A stretch of DNA of 64,000 bases from an uncultured Sulfitobacter sp. (GTDB lineage Bacteria > Pseudomonadota > Alphaproteobacteria > Rhodobacterales > Rhodobacteraceae): positions 1-64,000 of the forward strand of contig CANLOQ010000009.1 of the NCBI GenBank assembly GCA_947492925.1, read 5' to 3'. Made by a program: the position numbers and the translations under genes. The first letter of the stretch is position 1, and each line of letters opens with the position of its first letter. Positions 24,588-33,687 of the stretch are shown here, one piece after another. The notes beneath the pieces are model-generated. The model was not told the origin of the DNA. It did not search any database and saw only the letters and a program-made list of their open reading frames with translations.

Positions 24588-24977
24588 ATGCTTTTTGAAA
24601 TAATTCATGCACCCGAAGGAACGTCACCCCAGTGGGTGCGCGATGCCTGGGTCGGGGTGCAGTTTCAGGCGATGCAGGCCGCGCCTGTCACAATCCAGAC
24701 CCGCGCGGCGGGGACGCAAAGCAGTGCTTTTGCGATCATCAAAGCCGCCGCTCAGGGCCAGACCGTGATCACCGAAAAACGCGGCTACCCGGCCAATGCC
24801 CGTGATCTGCTGGGCCTTCTGGCGCTGCATAACAAAGACGCTGCACTTTGGTACATCGACAATGCCCCGCAAATGCTGGACCCGCGACAGGTCTTTGTGT
24901 TTGAGCAAAGCTGCTGTCTTTCCATCACGCAGCTGTCTGCTCCCACAAATCAACCCACGCGCGAAGCCGATTCATAA
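24588..24977 (+). CDS. Hypothetical protein
   Basis: The 129-residue protein starts MLFEIIHAPEGTSPQWVRDA and contains GVQFQAMQ, SAFAIIKAAAQGQTVITEKR and ARDLLGLLALHNKDAALWYI. It is soluble and without signal peptide or recognised motif. It follows the Rid gene by 41 bases and ends just before the operator of the transporter operon, so it is probably the last gene of the shell operon. I do not recognise the family. Confidence 0.6.
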   Translation: MLFEIIHAPEGTSPQWVRDAWVGVQFQAMQAAPVTIQTRAAGTQSSAFAIIKAAAQGQTVITEKRGYPANARDLLGLLALHNKDAALWYIDNAPQMLDPRQVFVFEQSCCLSITQLSAPTNQPTREADS

Positions 24978-25001
24978 TCGTTGATCGAGTCTCAAAGTTG
25001 T

Positions 25002-25017
25002 GTACTGTATACAGAAT
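25002..25017. promoter_or_regulatory. Candidate operator of the GntR regulator, site 4
   Basis: GTACTGTATACAGAAT shares 15 of 16 bases with the site at 17801-17816. It lies 47 bases before the substrate-binding-protein start and ties the transporter, hydantoinase and aldolase genes to the same regulator. Confidence 0.72.
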
Positions 25018-25064
25018 ACAGTAGAGCCCGAAAATGGGCCAAGCCACCAACAAGGGAGACTTCC

Positions 25065-26345
25065 ATGACATTGAAATACGGTATCGCCGCCTCTGTGGCC
25101 GCGACCCTGCTGGCCACCACGGCCATTGCAGACATCAAGGTGGGCTTTATCGGCTCGCTGTCCTCTGACACCGGCCTGTCCACCCTGCGCGGCGCCGAAA
25201 TGGCGATTGAAGAGCTGAACGCGGCAGGCGGCGTGATGGGCGAACAGATTACGCTTGTGACCGCCGACACTGGCGAGGATGTGACCGAAGGCGTGAAAGC
25301 CTACGAGTATCTGGCAGAGACCGAGGAAGTTGATTTCGTGATCTCCGGCTCCATCGATGATGTGTCGCTGGGCTGGCTGCCCCGGATGCAGGAATTCCAG
25401 ATCCCCACACTGGACACATGGACGTCCTACATCGGCATCATCGACCAGGTCATTGAAGAGCCTGACCTGATGGCCCCCTATTTCATGAACATCGCGTCAG
25501 ACGAGGCGCTTGCGACGCTCTACATCAACTTTGGCGCGGATGTGCTGAAAGCGAAAATGGGCTGGGAAAGCGTTGTTATTCTGGCCGAAGACACCGCCTT
25601 TGGTGAGGCGATCACCGGTCTTGTGACCGAAGCGCTGGGTCCGGTTGCGGGGATCGAGACCAAGGAGATCATCACCTACGACATCGGCACCGTCGATTTT
25701 GCGCCGCTCTTTTCCAAGGCGCAGGCGTCCGGCGCTGACTTCATCTATCAGGTTTCATCGGTGAATTCTCAAGTGATTTCATCGCAGTATGTGAAATTGC
25801 AAGTACCAATGGCGATGACCGGCGTGAACGTGTCAGCCCTTGGCATGGAATATTGGGAGGACACAGGCGGGGCCGGTGGCGGTATTTCCACCCTGTCGCC
25901 CATCCCTTCCGTCGGGTTTGAGCTGGACCCTGTCAGCGCCAAGTTCGTCGCGGACTATCAGGCGAAATACACCAGCCGTCCTGTGATGCCGCACTTTAAC
26001 GGCTTCAACGCCTACCACGGTCTGAAACAGGCGATGGCCGCCGCCGAAGAAGCAGGCGGTTTCGGGGACGTCAAAGCGTGGAACGCCGCAATGCTTAAGC
26101 AGGATCTGAAGCTGGAAAAAGACGGCAAGCTGTGGCTGCGCTACGGGTTCTGGCAGCACGGCGAGGTCGAGGAAGTGACCGGCCGCACCTATCCCCAGAA
26201 CGCCCGCTTTGATCTGACCGCACCCTATGATGACGCGCAGCCGTCAATGGTTGTGATCCAGTGGAAAGAGGACGGGACCGTCGGCGTGGTCTATCCCTTT
26301 GAATACGCCAATACCGAGTTCGAAGTCCCAAGCTGGGTCAAGTAA
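25065..26345 (+). CDS. ABC transporter substrate-binding protein (Liv/urea type)
   Basis: This periplasmic binding protein captures the substrate for the import system encoded behind it. The mature chain begins after a signal peptide MTLKYGIAASVAATLLATTA-IA and shows the type-I fold (IKVGFIGSLSSDTGLSTLRG, AEMAIEELNAAGGVMGEQIT, SGADFIYQVSSVNSQVISSQ). The start at 25065 has AGGGAG at a good distance; earlier codons cross the operator. The family binds branched amino acids, amides, urea or related small compounds. The ligand here is unknown and is probably the nitrogen compound degraded by the block. Confidence 0.92.
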   Translation: MTLKYGIAASVAATLLATTAIADIKVGFIGSLSSDTGLSTLRGAEMAIEELNAAGGVMGEQITLVTADTGEDVTEGVKAYEYLAETEEVDFVISGSIDDVSLGWLPRMQEFQIPTLDTWTSYIGIIDQVIEEPDLMAPYFMNIASDEALATLYINFGADVLKAKMGWESVVILAEDTAFGEAITGLVTEALGPVAGIETKEIITYDIGTVDFAPLFSKAQASGADFIYQVSSVNSQVISSQYVKLQVPMAMTGVNVSALGMEYWEDTGGAGGGISTLSPIPSVGFELDPVSAKFVADYQAKYTSRPVMPHFNGFNAYHGLKQAMAAAEEAGGFGDVKAWNAAMLKQDLKLEKDGKLWLRYGFWQHGEVEEVTGRTYPQNARFDLTAPYDDAQPSMVVIQWKEDGTVGVVYPFEYANTEFEVPSWVK

Positions 26346-26404
26346 GACGCTCCGGGGCGGGCTAAAGCGGCCCGCCTCACTCCTCCCCTACAGGCAAATT
26401 CCGC

Positions 26405-27256
26405 ATGTTGCAGATCATCATCCAAGGGCTGTTGCTCAGTGGCCTCTACGCGCTTATCGCAATGGGGTTCATGCTGATCTTCTCGATCGGGCGCACGCTG
26501 AACCTCGCTTACGGTGCCTATATCATGGTCGGCGGGTACATCTATTTCTGGTTGTCCCAGCAGCTTGGCCTGCCCAAGCTTATAGGGTTCGCCGGGGCCG
26601 TCGCGGTGGGCGCGATCATGGGATTGCTCAAACACCGCCTGATCGTGAAGCCGCTCAAGGGCGATCCGGTAGCGGTTGAGATTTCCACCCTTATTCTGGC
26701 GGTGATCATGCAATCGGCGGTCGTGCTGGTCTTTGGCGATGCGTCAAAAATCCTGCTGCCAATCATCCCCGGTGTGGTCACGATTTCCGGCGCGCAGGTC
26801 ACATATAATATCGTCGCCGCCACGCTGATGAGCTGGGTAATCATCCTCGCGCTTTACGCGTTCATCCGGGGCACCCACACGGGTCGCGCGATGCAGGCGG
26901 TGTCGATGGACCAAAAAGGGGCCGCGATTTCCGGCGTCGATCCGGACCGGATTAACATGATCACATGGGCCATTTCCGGTGGTCTTGGCGCTGCGGGCGG
27001 CGTGTTCTTTGCCAGCTACACGCAATTGTCGCCGGGCATGTGGGTCGCCCCGGTGATCATCTCCGTCGCCATCGTGATCGTCGGCGGGATTGGGTCCATC
27101 ATCGGCACGCTGATCGTGGCCCATATCATCGGGTTCTTGGAGATTATCGTGGTCGCGGTCTGGGCACCGGAGTTGCGCGGCGTGTTCACCATGCTTTTGA
27201 TCATTGGCGTGCTGATCATGCGCCCGCAGGGTCTGTTCGGACGGGAGGAACATTGA
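26405..27256 (+). CDS. ABC transporter permease (LivH type)
   Basis: The 283-residue inner-membrane protein has about eight hydrophobic segments and LivH features (LQIIIQGLLLSGLYALIAMG, FMLIFSIGRTLNLAYGAYIM, AISGVDPDRINMITWAISGG, GGIGSIIGTLIVAHIIGFLE). It forms half of the membrane channel of the transporter. It follows the binding-protein gene by 59 bases and is separated from its partner permease by a 196-bp gap holding a long inverted repeat. Confidence 0.92.
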   Translation: MLQIIIQGLLLSGLYALIAMGFMLIFSIGRTLNLAYGAYIMVGGYIYFWLSQQLGLPKLIGFAGAVAVGAIMGLLKHRLIVKPLKGDPVAVEISTLILAVIMQSAVVLVFGDASKILLPIIPGVVTISGAQVTYNIVAATLMSWVIILALYAFIRGTHTGRAMQAVSMDQKGAAISGVDPDRINMITWAISGGLGAAGGVFFASYTQLSPGMWVAPVIISVAIVIVGGIGSIIGTLIVAHIIGFLEIIVVAVWAPELRGVFTMLLIIGVLIMRPQGLFGREEH

Positions 27257-27294
27257 TGATACGCGCTCCGTTCACCCCAAAAGCAACCGGCGCA

Positions 27295-27423
27295 TTTGCG
27301 CCAGACCCGACCTCCCCCCCGCGAGGGTCTATCGCAACCTCTGGATCACTTGCATCGTTTGTTGACATTCAAACAACGATTACAACAGGCCCAACTGCCT
27401 CCAGATGCCGGGTCTGGCGCAAA
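27295..27423. repeat. 129-bp element bounded by 15-bp perfect inverted repeats
   Basis: TTTGCGCCAGACCCG (27295-27309) and CGGGTCTGGCGCAAA (27409-27423) are exact reverse complements. The interior contains an imperfect hairpin (ATCGTTTG...CAAACAACGAT) around 27355-27380. It lies between the livH- and livM-type genes, where no coding sequence is convincing. It may be a miniature mobile element or an mRNA structure that lowers downstream expression. No flanking direct repeat is obvious. Confidence 0.6.
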
Positions 27424-27452
27424 CGCTGTTCATTACAGCAAGCGGGGCAGGC

Positions 27453-28397
27453 ATGAACCTTCGCCCCCACCACTTCATCCTCTGGGCGCTCTTCATCGCC
27501 GGGATGCTGTTGATGCCCGAGCTTGTCGGGCGCGGCACCCTGCGCACGATGGTTTTCGCCTGCTACCTCGCCATCTTCGCAATCTCGTGGGACATCCTGT
27601 CGGGCCGCACCGGATATATTTCCTTCGGCCACCCGTTCCTTGTCGGCATCGGTGCCTATACCACCGCCATCCTCACCCGCCGCTACGGCTTCCCGGTTGA
27701 GGCGTCGATCCCCATCGCGGTCCTTGTCACCATGTTTGGCGGGCTCATCGTTCTGCTGCCCGCGCTGCGCATCAAGGGCAGCTATTTCGCGCTTGTTACA
27801 CTGGCTGTCATGGAACTGATGTACCAGCTTGTTCCCGTTGTGCGCCCCGATCTTACCGGTGGCACACGCGGCATTTCCCGCCTGCCCGCCCTCACGCGCG
27901 GTGCCGAAAACGGTTATTACCTCGCTGTCTGCCTGATGCTGGCGGTCGCCCTTTTCGCGTGGCTGCTGATGCGCACCCGCCTTGGTACCGCCCTTTGGGC
28001 TATCGGCCAGAACGAGGAATCCGTGCGCGGGTCCGGCCTGTCCACCACCCGCCTCAAAAGCTTTGCCTTCCTCGTTTCCGCCGCCATCGCGGGGCTGGGC
28101 GGCGCCTTTTATGCTCACTACCTTGGCACCATCACACCGCGCGCCTTCTTTGACATCAACGTGCTGTTCCAGATCATTGTTGCGGTTCTAATTGGCGGTG
28201 CAGGGACGATTCTTGGCCCGATCATCGGTGCCTTCTTCATGGTGTTTCTCTTGGAATGGCTGCGGCCCTTCCTGCCAGGACAGGAACGGTTCTTTGTCTA
28301 CGGGGCCATCGCATTGCTGATCTACATGTACCAACCCAAAGGCATCATGGCGATTATCGAAAGTGGCATCACACGCCTGCGGGGGGCCAGAACATGA
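27453..28397 (+). CDS. ABC transporter permease (LivM type)
   Basis: The 314-residue membrane protein begins MNLRPHHFILWALFIAGMLL and has the LivM signature regions (ISWDILSGRTGYISFGHPFL, RIKGSYFALVTLAVMELMYQ, AIGQNEESVRGSGLSTTRLK, LIGGAGTILGPIIGAFFMVF). It pairs with the upstream permease. The frame is open to 27405, but the ATG at 27453 follows a GGGGCAGG site and gives the normal length. Its stop overlaps the ATPase gene as ATGA. Confidence 0.9.
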   Translation: MNLRPHHFILWALFIAGMLLMPELVGRGTLRTMVFACYLAIFAISWDILSGRTGYISFGHPFLVGIGAYTTAILTRRYGFPVEASIPIAVLVTMFGGLIVLLPALRIKGSYFALVTLAVMELMYQLVPVVRPDLTGGTRGISRLPALTRGAENGYYLAVCLMLAVALFAWLLMRTRLGTALWAIGQNEESVRGSGLSTTRLKSFAFLVSAAIAGLGGAFYAHYLGTITPRAFFDINVLFQIIVAVLIGGAGTILGPIIGAFFMVFLLEWLRPFLPGQERFFVYGAIALLIYMYQPKGIMAIIESGITRLRGART

Positions 28398-29122
28398 ACG
28401 CGCTGGAAATCCGAAACCTCGTTAAACGCTTCGGCGGGCTGACCGCCACCAATGACCTCAGCTTTGATCTGGCGCAGGGCGAATCCCTTGGCCTGATCGG
28501 TCCCAACGGCGCGGGCAAAACCACCGTGTTCAGCCAGATCATGGGCGAGTTGAAACAAACCTCCGGCACCATCACCTTTATGGGCCGCGAAATTTCGGGC
28601 CTTTCCACGCCCGACCGCATCGCAAGGGGCATCAGCCGCACCTATCAGGTGCCGCGCCCCTTCACTGACTTGTCGGTGCGCGAAAACATCCGCGTGGGCC
28701 TGATGCCGGACTCCTTGCGCGCCATGATCTTTGGCACCGTTGACCGCGCGCGCGAGGATGAAATCGCGCATTCTGTCGGTTTCGCCACCACAGACCTTGA
28801 CCGCCCCGCCTCCGAACTGGCGATGGGCGATTTGCGCAAACTTGAATTCGCCCGCACCCTTGCCACGGGTGCCAAGGTGCTGCTGCTGGACGAGGTTTTT
28901 GCAGGCCTCACCACCGGCGAAATCGCCATGATCGCGGAACTGATACAGGACCTGCGCGGGCGCGGTTTTACCTTTCTCATGGTCTCACACGACCTGCCCG
29001 CGATGGAGCCGCTGATCGACCGGGCCATCGCCATCGAACGCGGCACATTGCTGGCGGACGGCAGCTTCAAAGACGTGCTCGCCAACGCCGAGGTCCGCGC
29101 CTCCTATCTGGGGGAGGCGTGA
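28394..29122 (+). CDS. ABC transporter ATP-binding protein (LivG type)
   Basis: The 242-residue ATPase has Walker A GPNGAGKTT, Walker B VLLLDEVFAGL and the H-loop MVSHD. The signature segment reads ELAMGDLRKLEFAR, which departs from the usual LS-x-G-E/Q form (M-G-D in place of G-G-Q), although LivG proteins vary here. ISRTYQVPRPFTDLSVRENI is the typical Q-loop region of LivG. It is coupled to the permease upstream and lies one base before the second ATPase gene. Confidence 0.92.
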   Translation: MNALEIRNLVKRFGGLTATNDLSFDLAQGESLGLIGPNGAGKTTVFSQIMGELKQTSGTITFMGREISGLSTPDRIARGISRTYQVPRPFTDLSVRENIRVGLMPDSLRAMIFGTVDRAREDEIAHSVGFATTDLDRPASELAMGDLRKLEFARTLATGAKVLLLDEVFAGLTTGEIAMIAELIQDLRGRGFTFLMVSHDLPAMEPLIDRAIAIERGTLLADGSFKDVLANAEVRASYLGEA

Positions 29123-29123
29123 C

Positions 29124-29828
29124 ATGCCCTTGATCGAAGTCGATACACTCAGCGCTTTTTACGGCAAGGCCCAGGCCCTCAGTGACGTATCCCTGCACGT
29201 GGAACAGGGGGAAACCATCGCCATCGTCGGGGCGAACGGGGCGGGCAAATCCACGCTGCTGGATTGTATCATGGGCATGGTCAAAACCACCGGCACCATC
29301 CGCCTGAACGGCGAAGACATCACCGGCCGCAAGCCCGGTTATATGGTCAGGGCCGGCATCGGCTACGCGCCCGAACGGTTCAACCTCTTCCCGCACATGA
29401 CCGTCCGCGACAATCTGCTGGTCGGTGCCTACACCGCCCGTGAGGACATCGACAAGAACATGGCCGCTGTGCACCGGCTCTTTCCGCGTCTGGCCGAACG
29501 CGAGGGGCAGGAAACATCCACCCAGTCGGGCGGCGAACGGCAGATGGTGTCACTGGGCCGCGCGCTCATGTCCTCGCCCAAGATCCTGCTGGTGGACGAG
29601 CCGACGATTGGCCTTGCACCCAAAGTCTGCGCCGAGATTGCCGAAGTGCTCAAACGCCTGTCCGCCGAACTGGGCCTTACGGTCATCATCACCGAACAGA
29701 ACGCCAATTTTGCGCTGTCGCTGGCCAGCCGTCTTTATGTTCTGGAAGGTGGCCATGTCACCGCGACGGGCACGGCGGAAGAACTGGCCAAGGATGACCA
29801 GCTTGCCAAAAGCTATTTCGGGGCCTGA
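29124..29828 (+). CDS. ABC transporter ATP-binding protein (LivF type)
   Basis: The 234-residue ATPase carries Walker A GANGAGKST, the signature QSGGERQMVSLGRAL, Walker B ILLVDEPTIGLAP and ITEQN in place of the H-loop motif, all usual for LivF. YAPERFNLFPHMTVRDNLLV identifies the LivF Q-loop region. It completes a five-protein importer. The next gene (HyuA) follows after 74 bases with no clear terminator, so readthrough is likely. Confidence 0.92.
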   Translation: MPLIEVDTLSAFYGKAQALSDVSLHVEQGETIAIVGANGAGKSTLLDCIMGMVKTTGTIRLNGEDITGRKPGYMVRAGIGYAPERFNLFPHMTVRDNLLVGAYTAREDIDKNMAAVHRLFPRLAEREGQETSTQSGGERQMVSLGRALMSSPKILLVDEPTIGLAPKVCAEIAEVLKRLSAELGLTVIITEQNANFALSLASRLYVLEGGHVTATGTAEELAKDDQLAKSYFGA

Positions 29829-29902
29829 TCCTGATCACAGACCCTTCCAACTCCCCCCGTCTTGCCTCTACAGTCGGGCGACTTTGACAGGGACCAGACC
29901 GC

Positions 29903-31987
29903 ATGACAGCACATTCCACCCGCCTTGGCGTCGACATCGGCGGCACCTTTACCGACGTTGTGCTTGAAACGGGCGGTGCGTCCTTTTCCACCAAGGTACT
30001 GACCACCTATGCCGCCCCCGAAAACGCCATCATCGACGGCATGCATCAGGTCTGCACCAAGGCAGGCATCACGCCCGCGCAGATTGAACAAATCATCCAC
30101 GGCACCACGTTGGCCACCAACGCGCTGATCGAACGGCGCGGTGCCAAGACGGCGCTGATCACCACCCAAGGCTTCCGCGATGTGATCGAAATGCGCACTG
30201 AATCGCGTTTTGAGCAATACGATCTGAACCTCACACTGCCCGACCCGCTGCTGCCCCGCCAGATGCGCTTTACCGTCTCCGAGCGCGTGAATGCCAAGGG
30301 CGAGGTGATGATCCCGCTGGACCGCGCAGAGGTCGAGGAATTGGCGGAGCGCATCGCCGCCACTGGCGTGGAAAGCATCGCCGTGGGCCTTATTCATTCC
30401 TACCTCAACCCCGATCACGAACGCTTGGTGCGTGATGTGCTGGCCGACAAATTACCCGGCGTATCAGTCTCTATCTCTGCCGAAGTCTCGCCCCAGATGC
30501 GCGAATACGAACGCTTCAACACTGTCGTTGCCAACGCCTATATCAAACCGCTCATGGCGTCCTATCTGGGGCGTCTTGAGGAGCGGCTGAAGGGCGAGGG
30601 CGTTACCTGTCGCATCTTCCTGATGCACTCCGGCGGGGGCATCATCTCGATCCAGAATGCCGCTGATTTCCCCGTGCGGCTGGTTGAATCCGGGCCCGCG
30701 GGTGGCGCGGTTTTCGCCGCCCACATCGCGGCGCGCTACGGGATCGACAAGGTGCTTAGTTTCGACATGGGCGGCACCACGGCCAAGATTTGCCTGATCA
30801 AGAACCAGACGCCCAAAACCAGCCGTGTGTTCGAAGTTGCCCGCACCTATCGTTTCAAAAAAGGCTCCGGCATGCCCATTTCAATCCCCGTGATCGACAT
30901 GGTGGAGATTGGCGCGGGCGGCGGCAGTCTGGCCCATGTGGATGCCATGCGGCAGATCCGTGTTGGTCCTGAAAGTGCCGGGTCAGAGCCGGGACCGGCC
31001 TGTTACGGTCGTGACGGCACGCGCCCTGCGGTGACGGACGCCGATCTGGTGCTGGGCAAGCTGGACCCAGACAATTTCGCGGGCGGGTCGATCCCGCTTT
31101 ATCCCGACCAGTCAAAAACCGCGCTGCACAAACATATCGGTGGCACCCTCGACATGGACGCGACCGAAGCCGCCTTTGGCGTCGCCGAAGTGGTGGACGA
31201 AAACATGGCCAACGCCGCCCGCGTGCATGCGGTGGAAAACGGCGAAGACCTGTCAGAATACACCATGATCGCCTTTGGCGGTGCCGCCCCACTGCACGCC
31301 GCGCGCCTGTGCGAGAAGCTGGGCGTTGACCGCTTGCTGGTGCCGCCCGGTGCCGGTGTCGGCTCTGCCATCGGTTTTCTGCGCGCGCCCTATAGTTTCG
31401 AGGCGAACCGCTCCGTCTACATGAAGCTCAGCGATTTTGACGGCCCGCGCATCCGCGATCTGCTGACCGAATTGCAGGGTGAGGCGACAGGTTTTGTGCG
31501 CACCTGCGACGCGGTCAGCCCGATCCTGTCCGAGTTCAAGGTCTACATGCGCTACACCGGGCAGGGCTGGGAAATCCCAATTGATCTGACCGAAGAACAG
31601 GCGATGAACCCCGATGCGGCGACATTCCAAGCGCGGTTTGAAGAAGACTACGCAAAGCTCTTTGGCCGCACCGTCGCGGGCATGGACATTGAAATTACAG
31701 TCTGGTCCGTCAACGCCACCACACCGCCCGAGAAGGTCACCCCCATCGCAGCACAACCCGCCACCGATGCCGCCGCCACCACCGGCACACGCGACATTTT
31801 CGATGCCGCCAGCGGTGCCTTTGCGCAGGCGGACATCATTGATCGCACCACCCTCACAAGCGGTCAAACCATCACCGGCCCCGCCGCTGTGACCGAGGAT
31901 GAAACCACCATCATCATCCCCGCCAGCCGCACCGCCATGCGCCAGCCCGACGGCTGTATCGACATCACCGCAGGAGGCCGCCCATGA
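29903..31987 (+). CDS. Hydantoinase/5-oxoprolinase A subunit (HyuA family)
   Basis: The 694-residue protein has the ATP-binding ASKHA-type fold: LGVDIGGTFTDVVLETGG, HGTTLATNALIERRGAKTAL, VNAKGEVMIPLDRAEV, ESGPAGGAVFAAHIAARYGI and FDMGGTTAKICLI, then a C-terminal domain. With HyuB it forms an ATP-dependent hydrolase of five-membered lactam/imide rings such as N-methylhydantoin, or of 5-oxoproline; acetone carboxylase is a relative. Sharing a GntR-type operator with the shell genes suggests action on a nitrogen ring compound or on 5-oxoproline formed from a gamma-glutamyl amide. The sequence does not decide between these. Confidence 0.9.
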   Translation: MTAHSTRLGVDIGGTFTDVVLETGGASFSTKVLTTYAAPENAIIDGMHQVCTKAGITPAQIEQIIHGTTLATNALIERRGAKTALITTQGFRDVIEMRTESRFEQYDLNLTLPDPLLPRQMRFTVSERVNAKGEVMIPLDRAEVEELAERIAATGVESIAVGLIHSYLNPDHERLVRDVLADKLPGVSVSISAEVSPQMREYERFNTVVANAYIKPLMASYLGRLEERLKGEGVTCRIFLMHSGGGIISIQNAADFPVRLVESGPAGGAVFAAHIAARYGIDKVLSFDMGGTTAKICLIKNQTPKTSRVFEVARTYRFKKGSGMPISIPVIDMVEIGAGGGSLAHVDAMRQIRVGPESAGSEPGPACYGRDGTRPAVTDADLVLGKLDPDNFAGGSIPLYPDQSKTALHKHIGGTLDMDATEAAFGVAEVVDENMANAARVHAVENGEDLSEYTMIAFGGAAPLHAARLCEKLGVDRLLVPPGAGVGSAIGFLRAPYSFEANRSVYMKLSDFDGPRIRDLLTELQGEATGFVRTCDAVSPILSEFKVYMRYTGQGWEIPIDLTEEQAMNPDAATFQARFEEDYAKLFGRTVAGMDIEITVWSVNATTPPEKVTPIAAQPATDAAATTGTRDIFDAASGAFAQADIIDRTTLTSGQTITGPAAVTEDETTIIIPASRTAMRQPDGCIDITAGGRP

Positions 31988-33687
31988 CCCACTCAACAGT
32001 CGCCTATCAGGTCATGTGGAACCGTCTGATTTCCGTGGTGGAGGAACAGGCCCAAGCCCTTGTGCGCACCGCCTTTTCCACCTCCGTGCGTGAGGCAGGC
32101 GACCTCTCCGCTGGCGTCTATGACACCCAGGGCCGCATGCTGGCGCAAGCCGTCACCGGCACACCGGGCCACGTGAACGCGATGGCCGATGCCGTTGCCC
32201 ATTTCATCCGCCGCATCGGGCGGCAGAACATTCTTGAGGGTGACATCTACATCACCAACGACCCGTGGGAGGGCACCGGCCACCTGCACGACATTACGAT
32301 GGTCACCCCGTCGTTTCACAATGGTGTGCTGGTCGGGTTTTTTGCCTGCACCGCTCATATCGTCGACATCGGCGGGCGCGGTTTCGGGGCCGATGCGCAA
32401 TCGGTCTACGAAGAAGGCCTCTATATCCCCATCATGAAATTCGCGGACCAAGGCACCGTCGATGAAACCCTGACCCGGATCATCAGAGGCAACGTGCGCG
32501 AACCGGATCAGCTGATCGGGGACATTTACGCGCTGGCCACCTGTAACGAAATCGGCCACCGCCGGCTGATCGACATGATGCAGGAATTTGACCTCGACAC
32601 GCTCGACGGCATCGCCGCCTTCATCCTCGACAACTCCCGCCGCGCCACGCTGGAGCGCATCGCCGCCCTGCCGCGCACATCGGCAGAGGGGGAAATGACC
32701 GTAGACGGCTTTGACGTGCCCATCACCCTCAAGGTGCGCGTCACGGTGAACGACGATCATATCATGTCGGATTTCAACGGTACTTCGGGTCTCGACAAAA
32801 AAGGCATCAACTGCCCGCTTGTCTATACCAAGGCCTACGCCTGTTATGCGCTCAAGGTCGCCATTGCGCCCGAAATCCCCAACAACGCGGCCTCATTGGA
32901 ACCTTTCCGCATCAGTGCGCCCGAAAACACCATCGTCAACGCCCTGCACCCCGCGCCCGTGGCCCTGCGCCACATCGTCGGGCATTTCGTACCCGATGTG
33001 GTGTTCAACGCGTTCGACCAGATCGTGCCCGGCCTTGTGCCCGCCGAAGGGGCAGGGTGCCTGTGCAACTTTCAGGTCTCGCTGCGCCCCCGTACCGATG
33101 CACCGGCTCCCGCCGATGCACGCCGCTCCGAAGTGCTCACCTTCAACTCCGGCGGCTCCGGCGCGCGGCCTGAATTTGACGGTCTGAATGCCACCGCTTT
33201 CCCGTCTGGCGTAATGACAATGCCGATTGAGGCCACCGAACACGCAGGCCCCGTGATCATCTGGCGCAAGGAGCTACGCCCCGATTCAGGAGGGGCCGGC
33301 AAAACGCGCGGCGGTCTGGGGCAATATATGGAAGTCGGTGCTATGGTGGGCCATGAATTCGACATTCAGGCCATGTTCGACCGGGGCCAGCATCCCGCCC
33401 GTGGCCGTCGCGGCGGTGGGGAAGGGGGACGCACCACCATTGCGCAGGACGACGGCACGAAAATGCACGTCAAAGGCAAGCAATTCGTGCCGCATGGCCG
33501 CCGCGTGGTCATGGCTTTTCCCGGCGGGGCCGGGTACGGCGATCCTGCGCAGCGTGACCCGGCGCTGGTAAAACGCGACCTTGCGCGCGGCTATATCTCG
33601 CCCGAGGCTGCCGCCCGCGATTATGGTCTCTCTGAAACCGATATCGCGGATATTCTGGCTGCCGCCGCCAAGGGAGAAACCTTCTGA
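31984..33687 (+). CDS. Hydantoinase/5-oxoprolinase B subunit (HyuB family)
   Basis: The 567-residue protein is the partner of HyuA and overlaps it by four bases. Family motifs are VAYQVMWNRLISVVEEQAQA, LVRTAFSTSVREAGDLSAGV, GHVNAMADAVAHFI, DIYITNDPWEGTGHLHDITM, and near the C-terminus GGAGKTRGGLGQ and FPGGAGYGDP. The two subunits act together in the cytoplasm. Length is normal and no key segment is missing. Its stop overlaps the aldolase start by one base (TGATG). Confidence 0.92.
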   Translation: MTHSTVAYQVMWNRLISVVEEQAQALVRTAFSTSVREAGDLSAGVYDTQGRMLAQAVTGTPGHVNAMADAVAHFIRRIGRQNILEGDIYITNDPWEGTGHLHDITMVTPSFHNGVLVGFFACTAHIVDIGGRGFGADAQSVYEEGLYIPIMKFADQGTVDETLTRIIRGNVREPDQLIGDIYALATCNEIGHRRLIDMMQEFDLDTLDGIAAFILDNSRRATLERIAALPRTSAEGEMTVDGFDVPITLKVRVTVNDDHIMSDFNGTSGLDKKGINCPLVYTKAYACYALKVAIAPEIPNNAASLEPFRISAPENTIVNALHPAPVALRHIVGHFVPDVVFNAFDQIVPGLVPAEGAGCLCNFQVSLRPRTDAPAPADARRSEVLTFNSGGSGARPEFDGLNATAFPSGVMTMPIEATEHAGPVIIWRKELRPDSGGAGKTRGGLGQYMEVGAMVGHEFDIQAMFDRGQHPARGRRGGGEGGRTTIAQDDGTKMHVKGKQFVPHGRRVVMAFPGGAGYGDPAQRDPALVKRDLARGYISPEAAARDYGLSETDIADILAAAAKGETF

